Assembly (NCBI GenBank): GCA_040880405.1
Contig: JBBDIM010000041.1
Location: 1-7,080, forward strand
Origin: JBBDIM01 sp040880405
Lineage (GTDB): Bacteria; Planctomycetota; Planctomycetia; Pirellulales; Pirellulaceae
Direction of reading: 5' to 3'
Length of the DNA: 7,080 bases
In this document: positions 1-5,344 of the stretch, piece after piece
Position numbering within the stretch: the first letter of the stretch is position 1
How the letters are laid out: every line of letters starts with the position of its first letter
The notes under the pieces: model-generated
What the model was told of the DNA's origin: nothing
Database searches by the model: none
The model's input: the letters and a program-made list of their open reading frames with translations, nothing else
Program-made: the position numbers and the translations under genes

Positions 1-1
1 T

Positions 2-97
2 ACGACTAGGGACGCGTTGCCGGTGCGAAAAAGGGGTCAGGACTCTTTTTCGCAATCCGTTCTCAAATGGAACACGTCTGATGAAAAAGAGTCCTGA
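2..97 (+). CDS. Possible 3' end of an upstream gene, perhaps SufU-like and disrupted (partial)
   Basis: One forward frame stays open from the window edge through the left REP palindrome to a TGA inside the right palindrome (95-97). Its peptide contains LPVR before the REP-derived residues and SVLKWNT after them. SufU scaffold proteins, which often precede Rieske and SufT genes in SUF clusters, end with a segment of the general form P-V-R-x-K-C-A-x-L-x-W-x-T. The pieces on either side of the palindrome resemble that segment with the cysteine-containing part replaced. This is inference from very few residues. Frame 1 closes at once (TAG 7-9) and frame 3 is also open to about 138, so the true upstream gene end is undetermined. 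Confidence 0.2.
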   Translation, partial: TTRDALPVRKRGQDSFSQSVLKWNTSDEKES

Positions 98-111
98 CCC
101 CTTTTTCGCAC
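23..111. repeat. REPIN-like element: two REP palindromes in inverted orientation
   Basis: Bases 23-51 and 83-111 are perfect 29-bp reverse complements around a 31-nt spacer (52-82). Each arm is also palindromic: in the left arm TGCGAAAAAG (24-33) pairs perfectly with CTTTTTCGCA (45-54) around an 11-nt centre containing GGGTCAGGACT. A pair of inverted REP units that can fold into one long cruciform or RNA hairpin is the definition of a REPIN. Such elements are non-autonomous and are usually mobilised by REP-associated tyrosine transposases (RAYT/Y1 family); no such transposase gene lies in this window. It sits 35 nt before the Rieske gene and could affect transcript stability or processing inside the presumed operon. 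The palindromic structure is certain; the REPIN/RAYT assignment is inferred. Confidence 0.8.
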
Positions 112-146
112 ACCATTTTGGTCACAACGGTATCTGAAAGAATGAC

Positions 147-467
147 ATGGCGGAATACGTGCGGGTCGCGGCGGTGGGCGACATTCCTTCTCCCGGGAAG
201 GATACCTTTGAGATCGATGGGCGATTCGTGGTAGTATTTCACGTGGATGGCAGTGCCTACTGCCTGGACGATGTTTGCACGCACGACGATGGCCCCTTGG
301 GAGAAGGGGAATTGGTAGACGGAACGATCTCCTGTCCGCGGCACGGGGCGAAGTTTGATATCCGCACCGGCGCGGCGGTCAGCATGCCCGCCACCAAAGC
401 GACGGTCGTCCACGAAGCGAAGATAGAAGATGGCGGAATCTGGGTCCGTCTCAACGAAGACAACTAA
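147..467 (+). CDS. Rieske [2Fe-2S] ferredoxin, SUF-associated (non-heme iron oxygenase ferredoxin-type)
   Basis: This 106-residue soluble protein has the two Rieske ligand boxes: CTHDDGPLGEG (C44, H46) and CPRHGAKFD (C63, H66), binding a [2Fe-2S] cluster through two Cys and two His. The length and absence of a signal peptide or membrane helix fit the small cytoplasmic Rieske ferredoxins rather than the cytochrome bc1 subunit. Such proteins carry single electrons to oxygenases or, when located in SUF clusters, probably to Fe-S assembly. The start is ATG 147, with a weak GAAAG about 6 nt upstream; a second ATG at 142 is out of frame. The SufT-type gene follows after 24 nt, which supports the SUF context over a dioxygenase system, since no oxygenase subunit is present. 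The specific redox partner cannot be told from sequence. Confidence 0.93.
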   Translation: MAEYVRVAAVGDIPSPGKDTFEIDGRFVVVFHVDGSAYCLDDVCTHDDGPLGEGELVDGTISCPRHGAKFDIRTGAAVSMPATKATVVHEAKIEDGGIWVRLNEDN

Positions 468-491
468 CCGAGTATTTCCGGGAGCCAAACC

Positions 492-812
492 ATGTCCAAC
501 CTGACCGAAGACTCCGTTCGTGAGCAGCTCAAAAACGTCATCGATCCGGAGTTGTTCGTCAACATTGTCGATCTCGGCTTGATCTACAATGTCGACTTCG
601 AAGACATGGAGGACGACAAAAAACGGGTCCTCATCGACATGACCATGACCAGCCCCGCCTGTCCCGCCGGGCCGCAGCTCATCGGCAACAGCAAGCAGTT
701 TGTCAGCCAGATGGAAGGGGTGGGCGAGGTCGAAGTCAAAATCGTGATGGACCCACCTTGGGGCCCCGACCGGATGACCGAGGATGCCAGAGACCAACTC
801 GGCATCTTTTAG
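492..812 (+). CDS. sufT: MIP18/DUF59 family Fe-S cluster assembly factor (SufT-like)
   Basis: This 106-residue protein consists almost entirely of a MIP18 (DUF59) domain. Visible signatures are DPEL (18-21), the VDLGLIYNV stretch (26-34), MTSPACPAG with the conserved cysteine C57, and DPPWGPDRM (87-95). In other bacteria, short DUF59 proteins of this type (SufT, and the relatives PaaD and eukaryotic CIA2/MIP18) help maturation or delivery of Fe-S clusters to client proteins in the cytoplasm. GGGAG (480-484) lies 7 nt upstream of ATG 492, one of the better ribosome sites in the window. It follows the Rieske gene by 24 nt and precedes the MfnD-like gene by only 9 nt, so co-transcription with both is likely. 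A PaaD role is unlikely because no phenylacetyl-CoA epoxidase genes are nearby. Confidence 0.9.
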   Translation: MSNLTEDSVREQLKNVIDPELFVNIVDLGLIYNVDFEDMEDDKKRVLIDMTMTSPACPAGPQLIGNSKQFVSQMEGVGEVEVKIVMDPPWGPDRMTEDARDQLGIF

Positions 813-821
813 GCGTTCTAT

Positions 822-1847
822 ATGTCGCGCCGCGTGTTTCTGTACGAGCTGATCACCGGCGGAGGGATGTGGTCCCTGCCGCATTCACCGCTCCCCGCCG
901 GTTCGCTGCTGCGGGAAGGGGACGCGATGTTTCAGGCCCTCGCCGCGGATCTCTTGGCTGCGGGGGTCCGCGAGGTCACCACCCTCCGCGACGCCCGCTT
1001 GGGGCCGCTTTCCCTCCCGGTCATCACCGCTACAACGGTCGATTCGGTCGATTCGGAACGGCGGCACTTTCTGGATCTGTGCGCCCAAGCGGACCAGGTC
1101 ATCGTCATCGCGCCGGAGTTTGACGGCCTGCTCACCGCTCGGGTCGAGTGGGCCGAATCGGTCGATCCGGCCAAACTGGCCAGCCCCGGCAGTCAAATGG
1201 TCCGCCTGGCCAGCGACAAATGGGCCACCTACCGCTTCCTAGCGGAGGCCGACATTCCAGTCGTTAAAACCCACCGGCTTTCGCAGAGGGAAACCTGGGC
1301 CTATCTCGACGATCTCTCGGTCGTCACCAAGCCGGTCGATGGTGCAGGGAGCGAAGGGATTTTCCGGTGGAGCACGGCCCGTGAGATTCCCGCGGAGTTA
1401 CGGCGAGATTCCCGCACGCTTGTTCAGCCCTACATCGCAGGGGTTCCGGCCAGCGTGGCGATGATCGGGACCGCAGCGGGCTTCGTCACCTTGCCGCCAG
1501 CGCGGCAGGTTTTGGATCCCGCTTTCCACTACTTGGGAGGCGGTTTCGATCTTTCCCCCGCCGAGTCGCGCGCTGCGAAACAGGTCGCCATTCGGGTAGG
1601 AAAAATTCTATCCCCTTTTAAGGGGTACCTTGGTGTTGATATGATCTTAACGTCCGTGGGGCAGCGGGTGCGGGAAGCGTCGCGCGTTGAAGGTTGGGTC
1701 GTGGAGATCAATCCACGGCTGACTTCCTCGTACATCGGATTGCGGCAGGTCGTCGATTGCAATTTGGCGGCGATCATGCTCGGCTTGGCGAACCCAGGTC
1801 TGACCGTTGAATCCTCGCGATCTTCCCCCCTGGAATTTTTCGTCTAG
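822..1847 (+). CDS. mfnD: ATP-grasp ligase, MfnD-like (tyramine/tyrosine--L-glutamate ligase of methanofuran synthesis)
   Basis: This 341-residue protein starts with VFLYELITGGG, typical of the ATP-grasp proteins found in C1-pathway clusters. The nucleotide-binding region includes K170 and the glycine-rich GAGSEG (174-179), followed by LVQPYIAGVPAS (200-211). The metal-binding end has VVEINPRLTSSY (293-304), with E295 and N297 as likely Mg2+ ligands. In Methanocaldococcus, MfnD joins glutamate to tyramine through a gamma-glutamyl bond using ATP. Bacterial methylofuran from Methylorubrum is reported to contain tyrosine instead, so the acceptor here is uncertain. The MfnF- and MfnE-like genes directly downstream are the strongest support for this assignment over a generic carboxylate-amine ligase. 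The start is ATG 822, 9 nt after the sufT stop, with no strong Shine-Dalgarno sequence. A 9-bp tandem repeat (1036-1053) encodes VDSVDS. Confidence 0.82.
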   Translation: MSRRVFLYELITGGGMWSLPHSPLPAGSLLREGDAMFQALAADLLAAGVREVTTLRDARLGPLSLPVITATTVDSVDSERRHFLDLCAQADQVIVIAPEFDGLLTARVEWAESVDPAKLASPGSQMVRLASDKWATYRFLAEADIPVVKTHRLSQRETWAYLDDLSVVTKPVDGAGSEGIFRWSTAREIPAELRRDSRTLVQPYIAGVPASVAMIGTAAGFVTLPPARQVLDPAFHYLGGGFDLSPAESRAAKQVAIRVGKILSPFKGYLGVDMILTSVGQRVREASRVEGWVVEINPRLTSSYIGLRQVVDCNLAAIMLGLANPGLTVESSRSSPLEFFV

Positions 1848-1872
1848 TCACTTCACCCCGGTAAAACTCCTC

Positions 1873-2889
1873 ATGGCCGTTCTTGGGCTCGATATTGGTG
1901 GCGCGAATATCAAACTTGCCACCTCGGAAGGCTACGCACGGAGCCAGTATTTTCCCCTGTGGCAGCGGAAGACGGACCTGACCGAAACCCTCAAACAGCT
2001 AAGGGCCGACGCCCCGGTGTTCGACCGAGTGGCGATCACCATGACCGGTGAATTGGCCGATTGCTTCGGCTCGAAGTCGGAGGGGGTGCGGTTCATTTTG
2101 AGCTCCGTCGCCGAGGCGTTTAACCAATGTCCGACCCTGGTCTACACCACCGGCGATCCCTCGTTTGTCGATCTGGCAGCCGCTCAGCAGCGTCCCCTGG
2201 AGGTCGCCGCGGCGAATTGGCACGCGCTGGCGCAATTCGCGACCCGTTATTTTGGTAAGCGGAACGGGCTGTTGCTCGATATCGGTTCGACCACCACCGA
2301 TATCATTCCGATTGTCGCGGGGGCTGTGGCGACCAAATCCCGCTCCGATACCGATCGGCTATTGGCCGGAGAACTGGTTTATCTGGGAGTCGAGCGGACC
2401 CCGATTTGCGGCGTCACCGATAAGGTGACCCTCCGGGGGCAGGAGTGTCCGATCGCCAACGAGTGGTTCGCTTCGATGCTGGATGTTTACCTGGTGTTGG
2501 GGCTGATCGACGAGCAGCCGGAGTATCGCCTTACCTGCGACGGTCGACCCGCCACCCGCGAGTTCGCTAAAACCCGGCTGGCCCGAATCGTCTGCGCCGA
2601 TGCCGACGAGTTGACGTGGACCGAAGTGAACGTCATGGCCCGGCAGTTGAATCAAATTTGCCTCCGCAAGATTGCGGGGCGGATTGAAAAGGTCGTTGCC
2701 AACATGGAGGTCCCGGTCGAACTAACGCTCATCTGCGGGCACGGAGAATACTTGGCGGAGTCGTCCCTCGACGCCGCCGGAGTCTGGACCCATCGCGATT
2801 ATTTCAACGACTTGGCTGGCCGTCACGCCTCGCGGGCCGCCCCCGCCTACGCGATGGCCGTGCTGGCCGAGGAACTCGCGGTGGTTTGA
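1873..2889 (+). CDS. mfnF: H4MPT-linked C1 pathway protein, MfnF-like (hydantoinase/ASKHA fold)
   Basis: This 338-residue protein belongs to the hydantoinase/oxoprolinase-like family annotated as a probable H4MPT-linked C1 transfer pathway protein. The ASKHA-fold motifs are visible: LDIGGANIK (6-14, phosphate 1), LLLDIGSTTTDIIPI (133-147, phosphate 2), GELVYLG (166-172) and ICGHGEYL (287-294). In methanogens MfnF couples gamma-glutamyl-tyramine to aminomethylfuranmethyl diphosphate, forming the ether that links the two halves of methanofuran and releasing diphosphate. ATG 1873 is chosen because MAVLGLDIGG places the phosphate motif at the N-terminus, as usual. An in-frame ATG at 1807 would overlap the mfnD coding end by 41 nt and add a 22-residue leader unlike the family. 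The gap after mfnD is 25 nt with only a weak ribosome site. The stop overlaps the mfnE start by one base. Confidence 0.85.
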   Translation: MAVLGLDIGGANIKLATSEGYARSQYFPLWQRKTDLTETLKQLRADAPVFDRVAITMTGELADCFGSKSEGVRFILSSVAEAFNQCPTLVYTTGDPSFVDLAAAQQRPLEVAAANWHALAQFATRYFGKRNGLLLDIGSTTTDIIPIVAGAVATKSRSDTDRLLAGELVYLGVERTPICGVTDKVTLRGQECPIANEWFASMLDVYLVLGLIDEQPEYRLTCDGRPATREFAKTRLARIVCADADELTWTEVNVMARQLNQICLRKIAGRIEKVVANMEVPVELTLICGHGEYLAESSLDAAGVWTHRDYFNDLAGRHASRAAPAYAMAVLAEELAVV

Positions 2890-3491
2890 TGTTCTGGTGC
2901 TTAGGAAAGCTAGGAGGCAGCCTGCTCGACCTGCCCGACTTGCCGCGGCGGCTGGATCGCCTGGCAGAGCGGCTCGACCAACCGCTGATCCTGATCACCG
3001 GCGGCGGCCGCCTGGCCGACGAAATCCGCCGCCTGGACGCCGTCCATGGTCTCTCGACCTTACAGGCCCATCACTTGGCCCTGCGGTCAATGTCGCTCAC
3101 GGCCCGGTTGATCGCCGACCTTTGGCCCAGGGCCACCTTCCGCGACTCGGTCGCAGAGCAAACGGCACGCCTCGCCCAGCTCCACTCCCCTGCCCCGTCA
3201 GACGGTTCACCGCACGCGGTCGAGGTCTGGGATGTGGCGGCGATCTTTACGGAGACCTTCGCGCAAGCCAGAGGGAAAAACATCCACTGCGACTGGACCT
3301 TAACCAGCGACTCGATCGCGGCGATCCTCGCCCAAACCTGGGGTGCCGACCGCTTAGTCCTGCTCAAGTCGGCCCCGTCGCCTACGCCGGAGCTATGCGA
3401 GGTGTGGTCTCAATCCGGCTATGTCGACCCCCAGTTTTCCAACTGGGCCGCGGGGTTGAGGCTGGAAGCGGTGGATTTGCGTGGAGAGTAG
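2889..3491 (+). CDS. mfnE: Amino-acid-kinase-fold protein, MfnE-like (aminomethylfuran phosphate kinase)
   Basis: This 200-residue protein has the amino-acid kinase fold signatures: GKLGGSL (6-12) for phosphate binding, ITGGGRLAD (36-44), DWTLTSDSIAA (135-145) with the Asp residues expected near the active site, LLKS (158-161) and YVDPQF (178-183). It is shorter than glutamate 5-kinases or aspartokinases and has no PUA or ACT domain, which fits MfnE. MfnE phosphorylates [5-(aminomethyl)furan-3-yl]methyl phosphate to the diphosphate, the substrate of MfnF next door. ATG 2889 shares its A with the mfnF stop (TGATG), implying translational coupling. A TTG at 2886 is in frame but would add only one residue. 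It is the last gene of the plus-strand block; the next gene is convergent. Confidence 0.82.
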   Translation: MFWCLGKLGGSLLDLPDLPRRLDRLAERLDQPLILITGGGRLADEIRRLDAVHGLSTLQAHHLALRSMSLTARLIADLWPRATFRDSVAEQTARLAQLHSPAPSDGSPHAVEVWDVAAIFTETFAQARGKNIHCDWTLTSDSIAAILAQTWGADRLVLLKSAPSPTPELCEVWSQSGYVDPQFSNWAAGLRLEAVDLRGE

Positions 3492-3508
3492 GGTCCGCTA
3501 TGCGGGCC
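3492..3508 (+). terminator. Small hairpin between convergent genes
   Basis: GGTCCGC (3492-3498) pairs with GCGGGCC (3502-3508), including one G-T wobble, around a 3-nt TAT loop directly after the mfnE stop. It lies in the 52-nt gap between convergent genes, where a bidirectional end would be expected. There is no T-run on either side, so it is not a classical intrinsic terminator; it may only stabilise the 3' end or be incidental. Confidence 0.3.
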
Positions 3509-3543
3509 TCGAAATATGGGGAAATCCACGATCGTCCCAGCGG

Positions 3544-3972
3544 CTACTTCGCCGTTAACTCGATCTCCAGTTCCGTATCCGAATCTTTTTTGAGCATAAA
3601 GCGCTTTTGGAACCCCGAGACGAGGACATCCCCGGAGGGCTTCACATCGGGATCGATGTTCTTCCCTGAGAACGCTTCGATCGTGACGAGGTGAGGTCCA
3701 CCCACCGTCCCTTTACCAGAGGTTCTGGTGTCGAACTGGCCATCTTTGATGTCCGCGAACCCGGGCGGGCCGCTGTTCCCTTGCCTTGAATCGGGCATGA
3801 GTTGAAGCACGCCAATCGGGACGGGATCGCCCTGAAAGGTCACGGTGCCCGAAACGTGATGACGCGAAGGCCCCTCTTCCGAAGAGCAACCAAGCATCCA
3901 GGGAAAAAGGAAGGCGGTTAGCAGCAGTGCGCTTCCCTGCCAATTTAGGGCGAAACGGCAATGGTTACCCAT
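3544..3972 (-). CDS. Small exported lipoprotein with carboxypeptidase-regulatory-like domain
   Basis: This 142-residue protein has a lipoprotein signal: residues 1-29 contain a hydrophobic stretch (SALLLTAFLFPWMLGC) ending in a lipobox, with C29 as the probable lipidated cysteine. The mature part begins with a short Ser/Glu/Gly linker, then VSGTVTFQGDPVPIGVL (40-56), the first strands of the transthyretin-like/carboxypeptidase-regulatory fold common in planctomycete lipoproteins. The rest is beta-rich and ends EIELTAK. I chose ATG 3972, with AAGGA 11 nt upstream, because it puts the hydrophobic segment at the N-terminus; the frame stays open to 4086 but that would add 38 residues overlapping the preceding gene's end. 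It lies 85 nt downstream of the DUF1559 gene on the same strand, an arrangement common in planctomycetes. Its function is unknown; a cell-envelope location is inferred. Confidence 0.82.
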   Translation of the reverse strand: MGNHCRFALNWQGSALLLTAFLFPWMLGCSSEEGPSRHHVSGTVTFQGDPVPIGVLQLMPDSRQGNSGPPGFADIKDGQFDTRTSGKGTVGGPHLVTIEAFSGKNIDPDVKPSGDVLVSGFQKRFMLKKDSDTELEIELTAK

Positions 3973-4000
3973 GGAGATACGAGTCCTTAAATTATACGAC

Positions 4001-4024
4001 GGGGCACCCTTGAATGGGGGCCCC
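4001..4024 (-). other. GC-rich stem-loop between the DUF1559 and lipoprotein genes
   Basis: GGGGC (4001-4005) plus CCC (4007-4009) pair with GGG (4017-4019) plus GCCCC (4020-4024), giving eight G-C pairs with one bulged base and a 7-nt loop. It lies in the 85-nt gap between two minus-strand genes and is not followed by a T-run in that direction. A role as a partial attenuator or mRNA-stabilising element that sets different levels of the two proteins is inferred. Confidence 0.4.
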
Positions 4025-4057
4025 AAGGCGGAGAACTGAGAAATCCTGGTTACCGAC

Positions 4058-4969
4058 TTAAGGAAGCGAGACAACTTCCCCGCCATTGCGGCTGGCCAGG
4101 GCGAAGTAGATGTTCATATCCACAGTCTCCGGCACAAACCGGACGCTGCCATCACATACCGCGAAATTGGCACCGCCAGGATGCTGGCTGCCGAAGGCAC
4201 CCGAACGATGAAACCCTCGATAAATCGTACTGGTACTTTGGAGTCCGATATTAATCGGCCACTCGACATTCTTGCTCGAAAATGTGCTGCCAGCGCTTGC
4301 CGATTCGAGCACGCCCAGATTGTATTCTCGGTAACCGGTAAATGCGTTAAACGAAATTTCGCCGATGGCGATCGTATTGGACAGACCATCGGTGATCGCG
4401 GCAAAATTGATGGCATTGCGGTTGGCGTCCGAGCACATCGTGAACACGCCCTGGGAGGCTACCGGATTGTCCAGGTTCGTGTACTGCTCGTACTGGGTAA
4501 CCGTCAAGGCGTTTTCGCCGATCGGGCCTTGGATTCCGTAGTAATGGGTCGTCGGGTTCAGGTTCCGGTCTGCGTTGTTGGCAATCGTATTGGTCTGGAC
4601 CGAACCGCTGGGGCACCGGATTCCCGGCATCGGCGCTTGTCGAATCAGTGCAATATTGTTTGCATTTGAATAAGTGACGTTGAAGTCGTATTGATCATAG
4701 AACGCTTGTTGCTCCATGAAAGGAGCCAAGGGAACCCAGAAACTGTGTGTGCGAACGCCATAAATGGTGGACGGGAGGCTTTGGTAGGTATCTGTGTAGT
4801 TGTGCAGGGCGAGGCCAATCTGCTTCAGATTGTTCGTACACTGCATCCGTCGGGCGGCTTCTCTGGCCTGCTGTACCGCAGGTAGAAGTAGGGCGACAAG
4901 CACACCGATGATCGCAATCACCACCAGAAGCTCTACGAGGGTAAAACCGAGTCGTCGTGAGGAGGGCAT
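4058..4969 (-). CDS. DUF1559 protein with prepilin-type N-terminal cleavage/methylation motif
   Basis: This 303-residue protein opens with a type IV pseudopilin signal: short basic leader MPSSRRLG, cleavage expected between G8 and F9, FTLVELLVVIAIIGVL with Glu at position +5 of the mature protein, and a hydrophobic helix to about residue 31. It continues AVQQAREAARRMQCTNNLKQ, a stretch almost diagnostic of planctomycete DUF1559 proteins. The C-terminal signature HPGGANFAVCDGSVRFV (263-279) is also present. The family is massively expanded in planctomycetes and is thought to form or decorate pilus-like or surface structures, although individual roles are unknown. ATG 4969 is chosen; a TTG four codons upstream (4981) would put a negatively charged residue in the leader. 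GGAA lies about 8 nt upstream. A leader of about 220 nt follows a candidate promoter. The lipoprotein gene lies downstream. Confidence 0.93.
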   Translation of the reverse strand: MPSSRRLGFTLVELLVVIAIIGVLVALLLPAVQQAREAARRMQCTNNLKQIGLALHNYTDTYQSLPSTIYGVRTHSFWVPLAPFMEQQAFYDQYDFNVTYSNANNIALIRQAPMPGIRCPSGSVQTNTIANNADRNLNPTTHYYGIQGPIGENALTVTQYEQYTNLDNPVASQGVFTMCSDANRNAINFAAITDGLSNTIAIGEISFNAFTGYREYNLGVLESASAGSTFSSKNVEWPINIGLQSTSTIYRGFHRSGAFGSQHPGGANFAVCDGSVRFVPETVDMNIYFALASRNGGEVVSLP

Positions 4970-5194
4970 GATGAATTCCAAGCTTAAAAAGGAAAATGGG
5001 GAAAAAACGAGTCAAGAGCGATAAGACGCGCAATACACCTAAGAGAACCGACAGATCTCCGGCATTGCCACCAAATTATCGATCTCTTACCCCAAGGGGA
5101 ATGATTAGTTCCTACTGGGGTTACACCCGCGCCAGTGATTGACGCTTTTCCGAAAGATCAGGGAGGGGGCGGGGGTACACAACAGTAATCTCCG

Positions 5195-5224
5195 ATTATA
5201 GCAGCGGGCAGCCAAGCAGGGCAA
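5195..5224 (-). promoter_or_regulatory. Candidate sigma-70-type promoter for the DUF1559 gene
   Basis: On the minus strand TTGCCC (5219-5224) is followed after 18 nt by a perfect TATAAT (5195-5200). The -35 box matches the consensus at four of six positions. An AT-rich block (5238-5253) lies just upstream, where an UP element would be. Transcription would start near 5188, giving a leader of about 220 nt before ATG 4969. Planctomycete promoter consensus is poorly known to me, so this is a sequence match only. Confidence 0.42.
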
Positions 5225-5278
5225 CGAATTGGCGCGGATTAATTTAATTGTTTTTCTGTGCTACACCTGGAAGGCAAC

Positions 5279-5315
5279 AAAAACGGGATGACAACTTTTC
5301 AATTGCCATCCCGTG
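5279..5315 (-). terminator. Rho-independent terminator of the DUF1598-type gene
   Basis: On the minus strand ACGGGATG (5315-5308) pairs perfectly with CATCCCGT (5291-5284). After one mismatch the stem extends by three more pairs (TTG/CAA), closing on an 8-nt loop. A run of T follows directly (complement of the A-run 5279-5284). It begins 29 nt after the stop codon of the minus-strand gene. Strong stem, short loop and T-tract together make a classical intrinsic terminator. Confidence 0.85.
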
Positions 5316-5344
5316 TCGTACTTAAATAGAACGGTCGTCCCCGC

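Larger units (their letters stand above)
4970..5344. other. Intergenic region: leader of the DUF1559 gene, candidate promoter and terminator of the DUF1598 gene
   Basis: This 375-nt stretch between two minus-strand genes has no coding frame I can support. From right to left it holds the intrinsic terminator of the DUF1598-type gene, an AT-rich patch (5238-5253), a sigma-70-like promoter candidate (5195-5224), a GC-rich pyrimidine run on the minus strand (5161-5175), the perfect 10-bp palindrome CCCCAAGGGG (5090-5099), and a T/C-rich run just before the DUF1559 start. No known riboswitch was recognised in the leader. Confidence 0.6.

Noticed and set aside
63..884. Long minus-strand frame of 273 codons opposite the Rieske and sufT genes
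   Set aside because: It is the antisense shadow of two recognised plus-strand genes, starts in the REPIN, and its translation has no recognisable motif.
1036..1053. Two tandem copies of the 9-mer CGGTCGATT
   Set aside because: It lies inside mfnD and simply encodes VDSVDS; too short to be a meaningful repeat array.
758..1123. Plus-strand frame overlapping the end of sufT and the start of mfnD
   Set aside because: It is a Pro/Arg/Gly-rich translation of a wrong frame in GC-rich DNA; the overlapped genes have clear family motifs.
1807..1872. N-terminal extension of the mfnF-like frame
   Set aside because: It would overlap mfnD by 41 nt and add 22 residues before a motif that normally sits at the very N-terminus.
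2897..3694. 265-codon plus-strand frame across mfnE and into the convergent gene
   Set aside because: Arg/Pro-rich shadow frame spanning the 3' ends of two well-supported genes on opposite strands.
3992..3997. Perfect TATAAT on the minus strand before the lipoprotein gene
   Set aside because: No -35-like sequence at 16-19 nt upstream, where the GC hairpin lies; not called as a promoter, though mentioned in a finding.
4181..4669. Plus-strand frame opposite the DUF1559 gene
   Set aside because: Antisense shadow; the minus-strand protein has unmistakable DUF1559 signatures.
4973..4985. Adjacent GAATTC and AAGCTT that look like a cloning polylinker
   Set aside because: Only two restriction sites, with continuous native-looking sequence on both sides and no vector sequence; chance is sufficient.
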